Origin: an uncultured Alphaproteobacteria bacterium
GTDB taxonomy: Bacteria; Pseudomonadota; Alphaproteobacteria; RF32; CAG-239
Reading direction: 5' to 3'
DNA: 32,709 nucleotides
NCBI GenBank assembly: GCA_944393235.1
Contig: CALXZJ010000015.1
Location: 1-32,709, forward strand
Part shown: positions 25,392-32,709 of the stretch, one piece after another
Position numbering within the stretch: the first letter of the stretch is position 1
Layout: each line of letters opens with the position of its first letter
Translations under genes and position numbers: made by a program
Notes under the pieces: generated by a model
What the model saw: only the letters and a program-made list of their open reading frames with translations
Told to the model about the DNA's origin: nothing
The model's database searches: none

Positions 25392-26735
25392 ATGGATAAT
25401 AAAACAATTTATGCGTTATCAACGGTTTATGGTAAATCTGGCGTTGCTGTTATCAGAATATCAGGAAACAATGCTTTGCAAGTTATTGAACAAATGACTA
25501 ATATTAATACACTGTATTTAAAGCCTAGGTACGCTTATTTCACACCTGTTTATCATTCTGTTTCACGTGAATCATTAGACAATTCATTACTCTTATATTT
25601 CAAAGCACCGCATTCTTTTACCGGTGAAGATACGGTTGAAATTCAGTGTCACGGTTCTAAAGCTGTTTTATCTTCAATATTAAATTCTTTAAGCTTGTTG
25701 CCTGATTACCGTTTGGCAGAACCTGGCGAATTTTCCAGACGTGCTTTTTACAATCAAAAAATGGATTTAACTGAAGCCGAAGGTCTGGCTGATTTGATTG
25801 ATGCCGAAACATCGGCTCAACAAAAATACGCTTTAAGGCAAATGGAAGGTGGTTTAAAAAATCTTTATGATGGCTGGCGTGAAGAACTTTTAAAAGTTTA
25901 TGCATATTTAGAAGCTTATATAGATTTTCCTGAAGAAAACATCCCAGACGATATAAAAGAGTCTAATTTGAACACTGTATTTAAATTAATTAAAGCAATA
26001 GATGAACATTTAAATACTGCAAGTTATGGTGAACGCCTGCGCGAAGGTTTTCGTGTTGTTATTGCCGGACCTGCAAATGCCGGTAAATCAAGTTTATTAA
26101 ATGCAATTGTTAAGCGTAATGCGGTTATTGTTTCAGATATTGCCGGTACAACACGCGATGCCATAGATATTAATTTAGACATCAATGGATATCCTGTAAT
26201 TTTTACCGATACGGCAGGCATCAGAAACGCAGACAATCAAATTGAACAGCAGGGGATTGAAATAGCGTTTGAAAAAATCAGACAAGCTGATATGATTTTG
26301 GCTCTTTTTGATGCTTCAATTGACACACCGGAAATATTCCAAGAAATCAAAAAAGAATCCAAAAACAAGCTGTTATATGTTGCAAATAAAAGTGATAAAT
26401 TAACATTTGAACAATGTTCAGAATTGGAAAAACAAGGATGTGTGCTGATTTCTGCTAAATATAACAAAGGGTTAAATGAATTAATGGAAAAAATTTCCGA
26501 ACATATCGGCAATAACTTTACCGCTGATTCAAACTTGCTGATTACGCGCCAACGTTATCGCGAAGCTTTGCAGGAATGTCTTGAAAATTTGCGCCGTTTT
26601 AATTTTGATAAAGAGATTGAGTTCTCCGCTGAAGACATACGTTTAGCGGCGCGTGCGTTAGGCAAGATTACCGGACGCATTGAAATTGATGAAATCTTAG
26701 ATAAAATATTCGGTTCGTTTTGTATTGGAAAGTAA
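25392..26735 (+). CDS. mnmE: tRNA modification GTPase MnmE
   Basis: The 447-residue length is typical. It has the N-terminal tetrahydrofolate-binding domain, the central helical domain, and an inserted G domain with G1 GPANAGKS (226-233), G2 GTTRD (252-256), G3 DTAG (273-276) and G4 NKSD. The C-terminal CIGK carries the functional Cys. With MnmG it makes the cmnm5U/nm5U wobble modification. A one-mismatch parS lies in codons 56-61 (VSRES at 57-61). AGAGGTG precedes ATG 25392. Confidence 0.98.
   Translation: MDNKTIYALSTVYGKSGVAVIRISGNNALQVIEQMTNINTLYLKPRYAYFTPVYHSVSRESLDNSLLLYFKAPHSFTGEDTVEIQCHGSKAVLSSILNSLSLLPDYRLAEPGEFSRRAFYNQKMDLTEAEGLADLIDAETSAQQKYALRQMEGGLKNLYDGWREELLKVYAYLEAYIDFPEENIPDDIKESNLNTVFKLIKAIDEHLNTASYGERLREGFRVVIAGPANAGKSSLLNAIVKRNAVIVSDIAGTTRDAIDINLDINGYPVIFTDTAGIRNADNQIEQQGIEIAFEKIRQADMILALFDASIDTPEIFQEIKKESKNKLLYVANKSDKLTFEQCSELEKQGCVLISAKYNKGLNELMEKISEHIGNNFTADSNLLITRQRYREALQECLENLRRFNFDKEIEFSAEDIRLAARALGKITGRIEIDEILDKIFGSFCIGK
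25559..25574. promoter_or_regulatory. parS-like site 1 (one mismatch), inside mnmE
   Basis: TGTTTCACGTGAATCA differs from the consensus TGTTTCACGTGAAACA at one position. It is in frame and encodes S-V-S-R-E-S. Confidence 0.7.
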
Positions 26736-26767
26736 TAAAACTGATATTCTAAAAACACGAACCGTTT

Positions 26768-26848
26768 ATGTCCGTAAAACGATTCGTATTTTACTTATTT
26801 GTTATTTTATTTATTATGCTCTCGTGGTTTTTGCTTTTTAAAAATTGA
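26768..26848 (+). CDS. Possible 26-residue membrane peptide
   Basis: The gap between mnmE and mnmG contains an ATG-started frame that reads as a short basic N-terminus (MSVKR) followed by a nearly uninterrupted hydrophobic helix (FVFYLFVILFIMLSWFLLF) and KN. No Shine-Dalgarno is visible, and hydrophobic frames are common in T-rich DNA, so this is weak. Confidence 0.2.
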   Translation: MSVKRFVFYLFVILFIMLSWFLLFKN

Positions 26849-26862
26849 TACGAATTTTTCTG

Positions 26863-26890
26863 TTGAAATATAAAGATTTTAGCGTATGAT
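26863..26890 (+). promoter_or_regulatory. Promoter of mnmG
   Basis: TTGAAA (26863-26868), 16-bp spacer, TATGAT (26885-26890), giving a start near 26897 and a 20-nt leader to ATG 26917 with AAGGAA as ribosome site. Confidence 0.6.
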
Positions 26891-26916
26891 ACCGTTAAAT
26901 TTACTAAGGAAATACA

Positions 26917-28776
26917 ATGAAAAAAATCTATGATGTTATTGTTGTCGGCGGCGGTCATGCCGGCTGTGAGGCTGCAGCAGCATCTGCACGCATGGGTGCT
27001 GATACGGCTCTGGTTACACATAAAATATCAACAATTGGCGAAATGTCCTGTAATCCGGCAATCGGCGGTTTGGGAAAAGGGCATCTTGTGCGAGAGATTG
27101 ATGCACTTGATGGATTGATGGCTCGCGTTATTGATAAAGCCGGCGTACAATTTCGCATGCTTAATTCTTCCAAAGGACCGGCGGTGCGTGGTCCGCGAGC
27201 ACAGGCTGACAGAGAATTATATAAAAAATATATGCTGGAGTCTTTACAAAATCAGCCAAATCTTGAAATTATAGAAGCGGCGGCAGAAGGTTTAAAAATT
27301 ACTAAAGAAAGTAACAAAAAAAGTGTCACGGGTGTTATATTAGCTGATGGCTCTGAATTGTTGGCAAAAGCGGTCGTTTTAACCACCGGAACATTTTTAA
27401 ATGGTGTGATGTTTATCGGTCATCAAACCACTATCGGCGGCCGTGTCAACGATGTAACATGTACTGGTATAACACCGTATTTAAAGCAATTAGGGCTAAA
27501 AACAGGACGTTTGAAAACCGGCACACCGGCACGTTTGAATGGAAAAACAATCAATTGGGATATCTTAGAAGAGCAGGGCGGTGATGAAAATCCTGAGCCT
27601 TTTTCATATTTAAGCGATAAAATAATAAATCCGCAAATAAAATGCCACATCACGCATACAAATGAGCAAACGCATAAAATAATCCGTGATAATTTTTCCA
27701 AGTGTGCGCTATTTTCGGGGTTAATTACCGGCGTCGGACCACGCTATTGTCCAAGCATAGAAGACAAGCTTGTTAAATTTGCCGACCGTACCAGTCATCA
27801 GATTTTTCTTGAGCCTGAAGGATTAAATACGGATGTTGTTTATCCCAACGGTATTTCAACATCTTTACCGGCTGATATCCAGCACCAATTCATCCATACC
27901 ATAAAAGGGCTTGAAAATGTTGAAATTTTGCGTCCGGCTTATGCCATTGAATATGATTATGTTGACCCGCAGGAACTGAACCATTGCTTAGAAGCTAAGT
28001 TAGTTTCCGGCTTATTTTTAGCCGGTCAAATCAATGGCACAACCGGATACGAAGAGGCGGCTGCTCAAGGGCTTGTTGCCGGTGTTAATGCCGCCTTAAA
28101 AGCAGAAGACAAAGGCAAAGAGTTTACAATTGACCGTAGCCAAGGATACATTGGGGTTATGATTGATGATTTAATAACCAAGGGTGTAGATGAGCCGTAT
28201 CGTATGTTTACCTCGCGTTCTGAATACCGTTTGTTTTTGCGCGCTGATAATGCTGATATGCGTTTAACCCCTCTGGGATATGATACGGGGTGTGTCAGTG
28301 AACATCGGAACACTGTATTTAAAGCTAAAAAAGCCGCGATTGATGCTTGTCGAGAATTGTCGCAAAACATAAAAGCGGACTATTCTGAATTATTACAAAG
28401 CGGTATAACTGTCAATCATGATGGCTCAAAACGTACGGCTTATCTATTAATGAGTTATAACGATGTTTCACGTGAAACAATTTTAAATTTATTCCCTGAA
28501 CTCAAAGCTTTTGATGAAAAAGTTTATGAACAAATTGAAATCGAATCTCGCTATGCCGGCTACATAAAACGACAAATGGCAGATATAGAAGTTTTCAAAA
28601 AAGATGAAAATTTACATATAAAAGAGGATATAGATTATCAGTCGATAGGTGGACTTTCCCGTGAAATGGTTTTTAAATTAAGCAAGGTCAAACCATCAAC
28701 AATTGGTGAAGCATCACGAATCCCAGGAGTCACGCCGGCGGCAATCACCGCAATTTTAGGGTATTTAAAAAAATAG
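26917..28776 (+). CDS. mnmG: tRNA uridine 5-carboxymethylaminomethyl modification enzyme MnmG (GidA)
   Basis: The 619-residue length is typical. The FAD-binding [10 protein letters not shown] is at residues 11-20, followed by [16 protein letters not shown], the catalytic-region Cys, and RLKTGTPAR. The C-terminal helical domain binds MnmE. It works in the MnmEG complex on wobble uridines. A perfect parS is embedded near residues 516-521 (DVSRET). It is 8 bases upstream of the PHP-family gene. Confidence 0.98.
   Translation: MKKIYDVIVVGGGHAGCEAAAASARMGADTALVTHKISTIGEMSCNPAIGGLGKGHLVREIDALDGLMARVIDKAGVQFRMLNSSKGPAVRGPRAQADRELYKKYMLESLQNQPNLEIIEAAAEGLKITKESNKKSVTGVILADGSELLAKAVVLTTGTFLNGVMFIGHQTTIGGRVNDVTCTGITPYLKQLGLKTGRLKTGTPARLNGKTINWDILEEQGGDENPEPFSYLSDKIINPQIKCHITHTNEQTHKIIRDNFSKCALFSGLITGVGPRYCPSIEDKLVKFADRTSHQIFLEPEGLNTDVVYPNGISTSLPADIQHQFIHTIKGLENVEILRPAYAIEYDYVDPQELNHCLEAKLVSGLFLAGQINGTTGYEEAAAQGLVAGVNAALKAEDKGKEFTIDRSQGYIGVMIDDLITKGVDEPYRMFTSRSEYRLFLRADNADMRLTPLGYDTGCVSEHRNTVFKAKKAAIDACRELSQNIKADYSELLQSGITVNHDGSKRTAYLLMSYNDVSRETILNLFPELKAFDEKVYEQIEIESRYAGYIKRQMADIEVFKKDENLHIKEDIDYQSIGGLSREMVFKLSKVKPSTIGEASRIPGVTPAAITAILGYLKK
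28464..28479. promoter_or_regulatory. parS site 2 (perfect), inside mnmG
   Basis: TGTTTCACGTGAAACA is the full 16-bp palindromic ParB-binding consensus. It is in frame and encodes D-V-S-R-E-T. Confidence 0.93.
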
Positions 28777-28783
28777 AGGAAAT

Positions 28784-29632
28784 ATGCAAAAATTCAGTTA
28801 TCATACACATACGAATTTTTCGGACGGTAGCAATACTTTGCAACAAATGCTGCAGCAAGCGGTGGCTTTAGGTTGGGAAGAAATCGGTGTTTCTGATCAT
28901 TTAATCATACATAAAAATATCAAACAAAGCATCACTTACAATAATATGATTTCACGCGCACGCCCAGATATGTATCATTCTGATTTCAAGAAAGCGCTAC
29001 CTTTTTTCAACAAACATGCTGAACAATTTCGCAAAATATCAAAGCAGTATCCATTAAAAGTTTATTTAGGTTATGAAGTTGATTTTTTTACATATGACGG
29101 CTGGCGTGAAGAATTTAATGAATTTATAAATCAGCTGGATCATGATTATTTGTTAACCGGCAATCATTTTTTTACCAATGTTGATAGCACGCAAATCATC
29201 GATATCTCACAATATAAAAAATGCAAAGAAGTAAGAGTAGGGGATTCGCTTGAAAATTATTTGCGGCGTCATTATCAAACGATAGCCCAAGCGGTTGAAT
29301 CCGGATTGTTTACTTTTTTGGCGCATCTAGATTATGCGCGCAAAATACCCGAACATCAAAAATATCCGATGGTTGCTGAGCGTATGCAAATAGTTGATTC
29401 GTTACGTAAATACAACGTTGCTTGTGAAATAAGCACAAAAGGCTTGCGCAAAATCGGTGATTTTTTTCCTGAAAACAACATAATACAAGAACTAATTAAA
29501 CAAAAAATTCCGCTACTGATAAGCGATGATGCGCATAAAACAGAAGAATTAGGCTATGCGTTTGATAAAGCAGAAAAAGTCTTAAATCTGGCACCGAATA
29601 CTGTACGCTTTCGATTAAATAAATGTTTATAA
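28784..29632 (+). CDS. PHP-family phosphatase (histidinol-phosphatase-like)
   Basis: The 282-residue protein has the PHP metal-binding motifs in order: HTHTNFSDG (residues 7-15), VSDHLI, GYEVDFF, a later His in LTGNHF, LAHLDYAR and ISDDAHK. The overall length and motif spacing match HisJ-type histidinol phosphatase/PHP phosphoesterases. No other his gene is in the window, so the substrate is inferred only from family resemblance. It lies between mnmG (7-base gap) and rsmG (3-base gap), which are normally neighbours. Confidence 0.82.
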   Translation: MQKFSYHTHTNFSDGSNTLQQMLQQAVALGWEEIGVSDHLIIHKNIKQSITYNNMISRARPDMYHSDFKKALPFFNKHAEQFRKISKQYPLKVYLGYEVDFFTYDGWREEFNEFINQLDHDYLLTGNHFFTNVDSTQIIDISQYKKCKEVRVGDSLENYLRRHYQTIAQAVESGLFTFLAHLDYARKIPEHQKYPMVAERMQIVDSLRKYNVACEISTKGLRKIGDFFPENNIIQELIKQKIPLLISDDAHKTEELGYAFDKAEKVLNLAPNTVRFRLNKCL

Positions 29633-29635
29633 CTT

Positions 29636-30304
29636 ATGTTTTCAGTTTATCAATCATCACGAACACGCTATAAAAACGATATGGAAAGTTTTATAAATAA
29701 ATATAATGTTTCACGTGAAACATATCAAAATTTAGAAAAGATGGTCAATCTTTTGCAGCAATGGCAGAATAAGTTCAATTTAGTCAGCCGCAATTCTTTG
29801 GCAGATGTTTGGACGCGCCATATTGCCGATTCTGCCGGACTTTTCAAATATTTGCCGGCCGAAGTTGATTCTGTTTATGATTTAGGGAGCGGCGCTGGTT
29901 TTCCCGGATTAGTCTTAGCTATTATGGCAAAAGAAATTTATCCGTCTGCAAAATTTACTTTAATTGAAAGTATAACCAAAAAAACACTGTATTTAAATGC
30001 GGTAAAAGATGCTTTGATGCTGGATAATGTTTGCATAATAAACGCGCGTGCTGAAGATTTAACTTTACCACCGGCAGACGTTGTAACTGCACGGGCGGTT
30101 GCCTCGCTGGATAAGCTTTTGAACTGTGTATTTAAATTGACCTCTCGTCAAACAAAGCTTATATTCCCAAAAGGCAAAACATATCAGGATGAATTAACGG
30201 AAGCCTTAAAAAAATGGAATTTTAAGGTGGGTGTTCAAAAAAATGAAGAATCTGAAGATGGAATTATATTGTTGTTAGAAAATTTAAGGAGAAAGAAAAA
30301 ATGA
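29636..30304 (+). CDS. rsmG: 16S rRNA (guanine527-N7)-methyltransferase (GidB)
   Basis: The 222-residue protein has the SAM-binding motif VYDLGSGAGFPGLVLA, followed by the acidic FTLIES strand end and RAVASLDKLL. It methylates G527 of 16S rRNA. The first ATG (29636) gives a slightly long N-terminus and an alternative ATG at 29681 gives the more usual 207 residues; neither has a good Shine-Dalgarno. A perfect parS lies at the N-terminus (NVSRET). The stop overlaps the parA start by 4 bases. Confidence 0.95.
   Translation: MFSVYQSSRTRYKNDMESFINKYNVSRETYQNLEKMVNLLQQWQNKFNLVSRNSLADVWTRHIADSAGLFKYLPAEVDSVYDLGSGAGFPGLVLAIMAKEIYPSAKFTLIESITKKTLYLNAVKDALMLDNVCIINARAEDLTLPPADVVTARAVASLDKLLNCVFKLTSRQTKLIFPKGKTYQDELTEALKKWNFKVGVQKNEESEDGIILLLENLRRKKK
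29707..29722. promoter_or_regulatory. parS site 3 (perfect), inside rsmG
   Basis: TGTTTCACGTGAAACA again, in frame, encoding N-V-S-R-E-T. It lies about 600 bp upstream of parA. Confidence 0.93.
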
Positions 30305-31068
30305 AAGTTATTGCAGTTGCCAATCGCAAAGGCGGTGTCGGAAAAACAACAACAGCAATTAACATTGCCACGGCAATGGCTGCCATCGGCAAAAAAGTAC
30401 TGGTATTAGACCTTGATCCTCAAGGCAATGCGACAACCTCAATGGGTATTGATAAAAAAAGCTGTGAGTACTCTTCTTATGATGTTTTAATTAACGGCCT
30501 TGACGCACAAAAGGCAGTCAAAGCTTGTGAAATTCCAAATTTTTATTTGCTGCCGTCCACGCCGGGGCTTGCCGGTGCTGAAATTGAATTAATAGATGTT
30601 GAAGACAGAGAATTTGTTCTTCGTCGTGCTTTATTAACCTTGAGCGGTAAATATGACTATGTATTAATAGACTGCCCGCCGTCATTAAATTTAATAACCA
30701 TTAACGCGCTTGCCGCCTCGGATTCGGTTATTATTCCGTTGCAGTGCGAATTTTTAGCATTGGAAGGCTTAACTGATTTAGTTAAAAATATCAATCAGAT
30801 AAAGAAAACTTTTAATCCGGCGCTTAAAGTCCAGGGAATTGTTTTAACCATGTTTGACCGCCGCAACAATTTAAGCTCTATGGTGGAAAAAGATGTTCGT
30901 CAATACTTTGGTGATTTGGTATATCAAACGGTAATTCCGCGGAGCGTACGCATTTCCGAAGCACCTTCGCATGGCAAACCGATTTTGATTTACGATTTCA
31001 AAAGCGTCGGTGCGCAAGCCTACATAAGTTTGGCAAAAGAAGTCTTAAAACGCGAAAAGGAGATATAA
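30301..31068 (+). CDS. parA: Chromosome partitioning ATPase ParA
   Basis: The 255-residue protein has the deviant Walker A KGGVGKTTT (residues 10-18), LDLDPQGNATTS (A' region) and LIDCPPSL (Walker B). It is a MinD/ParA-type ATPase that moves ParB-bound origins along the nucleoid. AAGGAGAA precedes ATG 30301, which overlaps the rsmG stop. ParB starts one base after its stop. Confidence 0.98.
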   Translation: MKVIAVANRKGGVGKTTTAINIATAMAAIGKKVLVLDLDPQGNATTSMGIDKKSCEYSSYDVLINGLDAQKAVKACEIPNFYLLPSTPGLAGAEIELIDVEDREFVLRRALLTLSGKYDYVLIDCPPSLNLITINALAASDSVIIPLQCEFLALEGLTDLVKNINQIKKTFNPALKVQGIVLTMFDRRNNLSSMVEKDVRQYFGDLVYQTVIPRSVRISEAPSHGKPILIYDFKSVGAQAYISLAKEVLKREKEI

Positions 31069-31069
31069 A

Positions 31070-31954
31070 ATGGCAGCAAACAACAAACATGGATTAGGTC
31101 GCGGTTTAGGAGCATTGTTTGGCGACGAAGATTTAGATCTTGATGTCAACGGTGTTGTCACGTCTGAACGTCATACAATAAAAACAATTAAGACCGAAGA
31201 TTTAATTCCCGGAAAATATCAACCACGCCAAACCTTTGATGCTGATGCTATTAATGCTTTGGCAGAATCGATTAAAGAAAAAGGTGTTTTACAACCGATT
31301 TTGGTGCGCAAGTTAGGTGAAAAGTATGAAATAATTGCCGGTGAACGCCGCTATCGTGCCGCCAAGCAAGCCGGATTAACCGAAGTTCCGGTCATAGAAA
31401 AAAACATGGCTGACAACGAAGTTTTGGAAGTTGCTTTAGTTGAAAACATCGTTCGTCAAGATTTGACTGCTTTAGAAGAAGCAGCAGGTTTTGAGCAGTT
31501 GATAAAGAAATTTTCTTATACACAGGAAAAACTATCTGAGATTGTCGGCAAATCACGCAGCTACATCACCAACAGCCTGCGCCTTTTAAGCCTGCCTGAA
31601 GGTGTTAAGGTATTGTTAAATCAGCAAAAACTGACGGCAGGGCATGCCCGTGCCTTGGTTGGCAGAACAGATGCTGAACAACTGGCTCAAAAAATCGTCG
31701 CTGAGGGGCTAAACGTACGTCAAGTTGAGGCGTTGGTCTCGGAAAGTAAAGATTCTTCTCCAGAGTCAAAAAAACCGCCTTTACAGCCAAAGGCACAAAA
31801 AGATGCTGATTTAAGTGAAATTGAAACCAGCTTATCGCAAAAATATGGCCTGAAAGTACAAATCAATACCGGCAAAAACGGTCATGGTAAAATCATAATG
31901 TCCTATAAAGATTTATCACAACTGGAAAAAATTCTTGAAAAGCTTGAAGCGTAA
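31070..31954 (+). CDS. parB: Chromosome partitioning protein ParB
   Basis: The 294-residue protein starts with GLGRGLGALFG (the ParA-interacting N-terminus), then the CTP-binding/clamp region with GERRYRAAK (91-99) and ENIVRQDL (125-132), an HTH (TQEKLSEIVGKSRSYITNSL, 151-170) and a C-terminal dimerisation tail. It should bind the parS sites upstream and spread as a CTP-dependent clamp. Confidence 0.98.
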   Translation: MAANNKHGLGRGLGALFGDEDLDLDVNGVVTSERHTIKTIKTEDLIPGKYQPRQTFDADAINALAESIKEKGVLQPILVRKLGEKYEIIAGERRYRAAKQAGLTEVPVIEKNMADNEVLEVALVENIVRQDLTALEEAAGFEQLIKKFSYTQEKLSEIVGKSRSYITNSLRLLSLPEGVKVLLNQQKLTAGHARALVGRTDAEQLAQKIVAEGLNVRQVEALVSESKDSSPESKKPPLQPKAQKDADLSEIETSLSQKYGLKVQINTGKNGHGKIIMSYKDLSQLEKILEKLEA

Positions 31955-31967
31955 AATTTTTTAACGC
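31949..31967. terminator. Weak hairpin between convergent parB and pilin-like genes
   Basis: GCGT (31949-31952) pairs with ACGC (31964-31967), with AAA/TTT pairing past one A-A mismatch. The stop codons of both genes lie inside it. The stem is short, so this is a tentative terminator. Confidence 0.35.
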
Positions 31968-32566
31968 ATATGAATAGTAAGATGGCAGGAATCTTCAACC
32001 GTACAACTCCGGCAAAAGTTTTCAATATCGGCCAATTTCATATAACGGATACACGGAACGCTTGATCCGTTGCAATATTTATCGCCATAAGTTCGGTTTA
32101 CAATATCGTTGCCCATATTCTTATACATTAAAATTTGCCACAAATCAGCCGCGTTTTCTTTAACGGTTGTCACAATGTTGCGGCAGCTTTCAACACTATA
32201 ATTTGATGTGTCCATACCAATATAAACCGAACAAAAATATGTACCTTGAGAAATATGACAGCTAAGAACATATTGATTATTTAATGCGTCATAAACAAAA
32301 TTTTGGTCTTTTCCGTCTTTAATCATTTCCGGAGGAATTGCGTTTAATTTTGTTAAAATATCGGTCATATAAGTAAGATCATCAAACTTAAAGTCATGAA
32401 CATACATCATAAAATTATTTAAGATGGTTGAAAGTTGTTCGCTTTGCTTGTTGAGTTTATATTTCATCATCGCCTTAGAGTAGCCGGCAATTGCGCCAAC
32501 CGACAAAACGCCGATTATCGCTAAAACGCCGAGCATCTCCACCATAGACCGCCCATTTTCACGCAT
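31961..32566 (-). CDS. Type IV pilin-like (pseudopilin) protein, short leader
   Basis: The 201-residue protein starts MRENG, then the same processing site and helix as the left-end paralogue (RSMVEMLGVLAIIGVL...), identical for 37 residues from the cleavage-site Gly to KLNKQ. The C-terminal part is cysteine-rich (eight Cys) and has CRNIVTTVKE and a late DIENFCRSC matching positions in the paralogue. ATG 32566 fits AGGAG at 6 bases; a GTG immediately upstream is also in frame. It should be an inner-membrane prepilin. No assembly genes are nearby. Confidence 0.82.
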   Translation of the reverse strand: MRENGRSMVEMLGVLAIIGVLSVGAIAGYSKAMMKYKLNKQSEQLSTILNNFMMYVHDFKFDDLTYMTDILTKLNAIPPEMIKDGKDQNFVYDALNNQYVLSCHISQGTYFCSVYIGMDTSNYSVESCRNIVTTVKENAADLWQILMYKNMGNDIVNRTYGDKYCNGSSVPCIRYMKLADIENFCRSCTVEDSCHLTIHMR

Positions 32567-32572
32567 CACATT

Positions 32573-32605
32573 CTCCTAAAATTGCAAAATAAATGTATTT
32601 ACGCG
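32573..32605 (-). repeat. Conserved untranslated leader of pilin-like gene (copy 2)
   Basis: It matches bases 1-33 at 31 of 33 positions in inverted orientation. It begins 2 bases downstream of the -10 element of the promoter at 32608-32635 and ends at the Shine-Dalgarno, so it is essentially the whole 5' UTR. Confidence 0.85.
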
Positions 32606-32607
32606 GT

Positions 32608-32635
32608 ATTCTAAACCGTTTTTTTTTTTTTTCAA
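32608..32635 (-). promoter_or_regulatory. Promoter with 14-A tract in its spacer
   Basis: Read on the minus strand: TTGAAA (32635-32630), 16-bp spacer, TAGAAT (32613-32608). The -35 hexamer and spacer contain an uninterrupted run of 14 A (32632-32619). Slippage in the run would change the -35/-10 spacing. Confidence 0.6.
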
Positions 32636-32688
32636 TTTTAAAGAGTCTGGTGGGGATAAGTTTCTACTTATTATTTACTGTCATGCCA

Positions 32689-32709
32689 CTGCCGAGCGGT
32701 GCTCGGCAG
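32689..32709. repeat. Palindromic hairpin at the window end (REP-like, truncated)
   Basis: CTGCCGAGC (32689-32697) and GCTCGGCAG (32701-32709) form a perfect 9-bp stem with a GGT loop. The GC-rich composition contrasts with the AT-rich surroundings. The bases before it (CTGTCATGCCA) suggest that the palindrome continues beyond the window. Confidence 0.75.

Overview
The window reads as a piece of an AT-rich alphaproteobacterial chromosome spanning the likely replication-origin domain. The evidence is the cluster rho | coaE-dnaQ ... mnmE-mnmG-rsmG-parA-parB, an alphaproteobacterial psd-pssA pair, and three ParB-type parS sites. The two pilin-like proteins at the ends, with an invariant N-terminus starting GRSMVEMLGVLAI, remind me of uncultured, gut-associated alphaproteobacterial MAGs. 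That is recollection, not a database result. Both window ends fall in repeated DNA (a conserved pilin-gene leader on the left, a palindrome on the right), as expected if this is a whole contig broken at repeats.

Left part (1-6.7 kb): a pilin-like gene with an unusually long leader, an M16-fold protein that has lost its zinc ligands, a nitroreductase with an operator-like inverted repeat on its promoter, a histidine phosphatase, two half-size chromate-transporter (CHR) genes, a tRNA-Leu(UAA), and the phospholipid operon psd-pssA.

Middle (6.7-18.5 kb, mostly minus strand): a compact run serS - HAD phosphatase - membrane-anchored Memo/AMMECR1-like protein - DPP III-like (M49) metallopeptidase - small membrane protein - 51-residue lipoprotein, ending at a terminator shared with pssA. 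It is followed by a zinc-ribbon small protein, a multi-pass membrane protein coupled to dnaE, and eno.

18.6-21.5 kb is a more accessory-looking stretch: a dCMP deaminase-family gene, a LuxR-type response regulator, an unassigned structured RNA ending in a strong terminator, a small HTH protein with an overlapping 4-codon uORF, and a putative CHAP/papain-like cysteine protein.

21.5-32 kb is the origin domain. rho (leftward) and coaE (rightward) diverge from a 474-bp AT-rich gap holding several DnaA-box-like 9-mers and three TGTTAATAA repeats, which I propose as oriC. To the right lie coaE-dnaQ, an opposed HAD gene, mnmE, mnmG, a PHP-family phosphatase, rsmG and parAB. Two perfect parS 16-mers (in mnmG and rsmG) and one single-mismatch site (in mnmE) all encode the same peptide VSRE(T/S). 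A second pilin-like gene at the right end has a 14-A homopolymer in its promoter spacer and shares a 33-nt untranslated leader with the left-end copy.

I saw no CRISPR array, complete insertion sequence, prophage or rRNA. The most distinctive features are the embedded parS trio with the origin candidate, the pilin-like gene family with its shared leader, poly-A promoter and palindromic in-frame insertion, and the AMMECR1/M49 envelope gene run.
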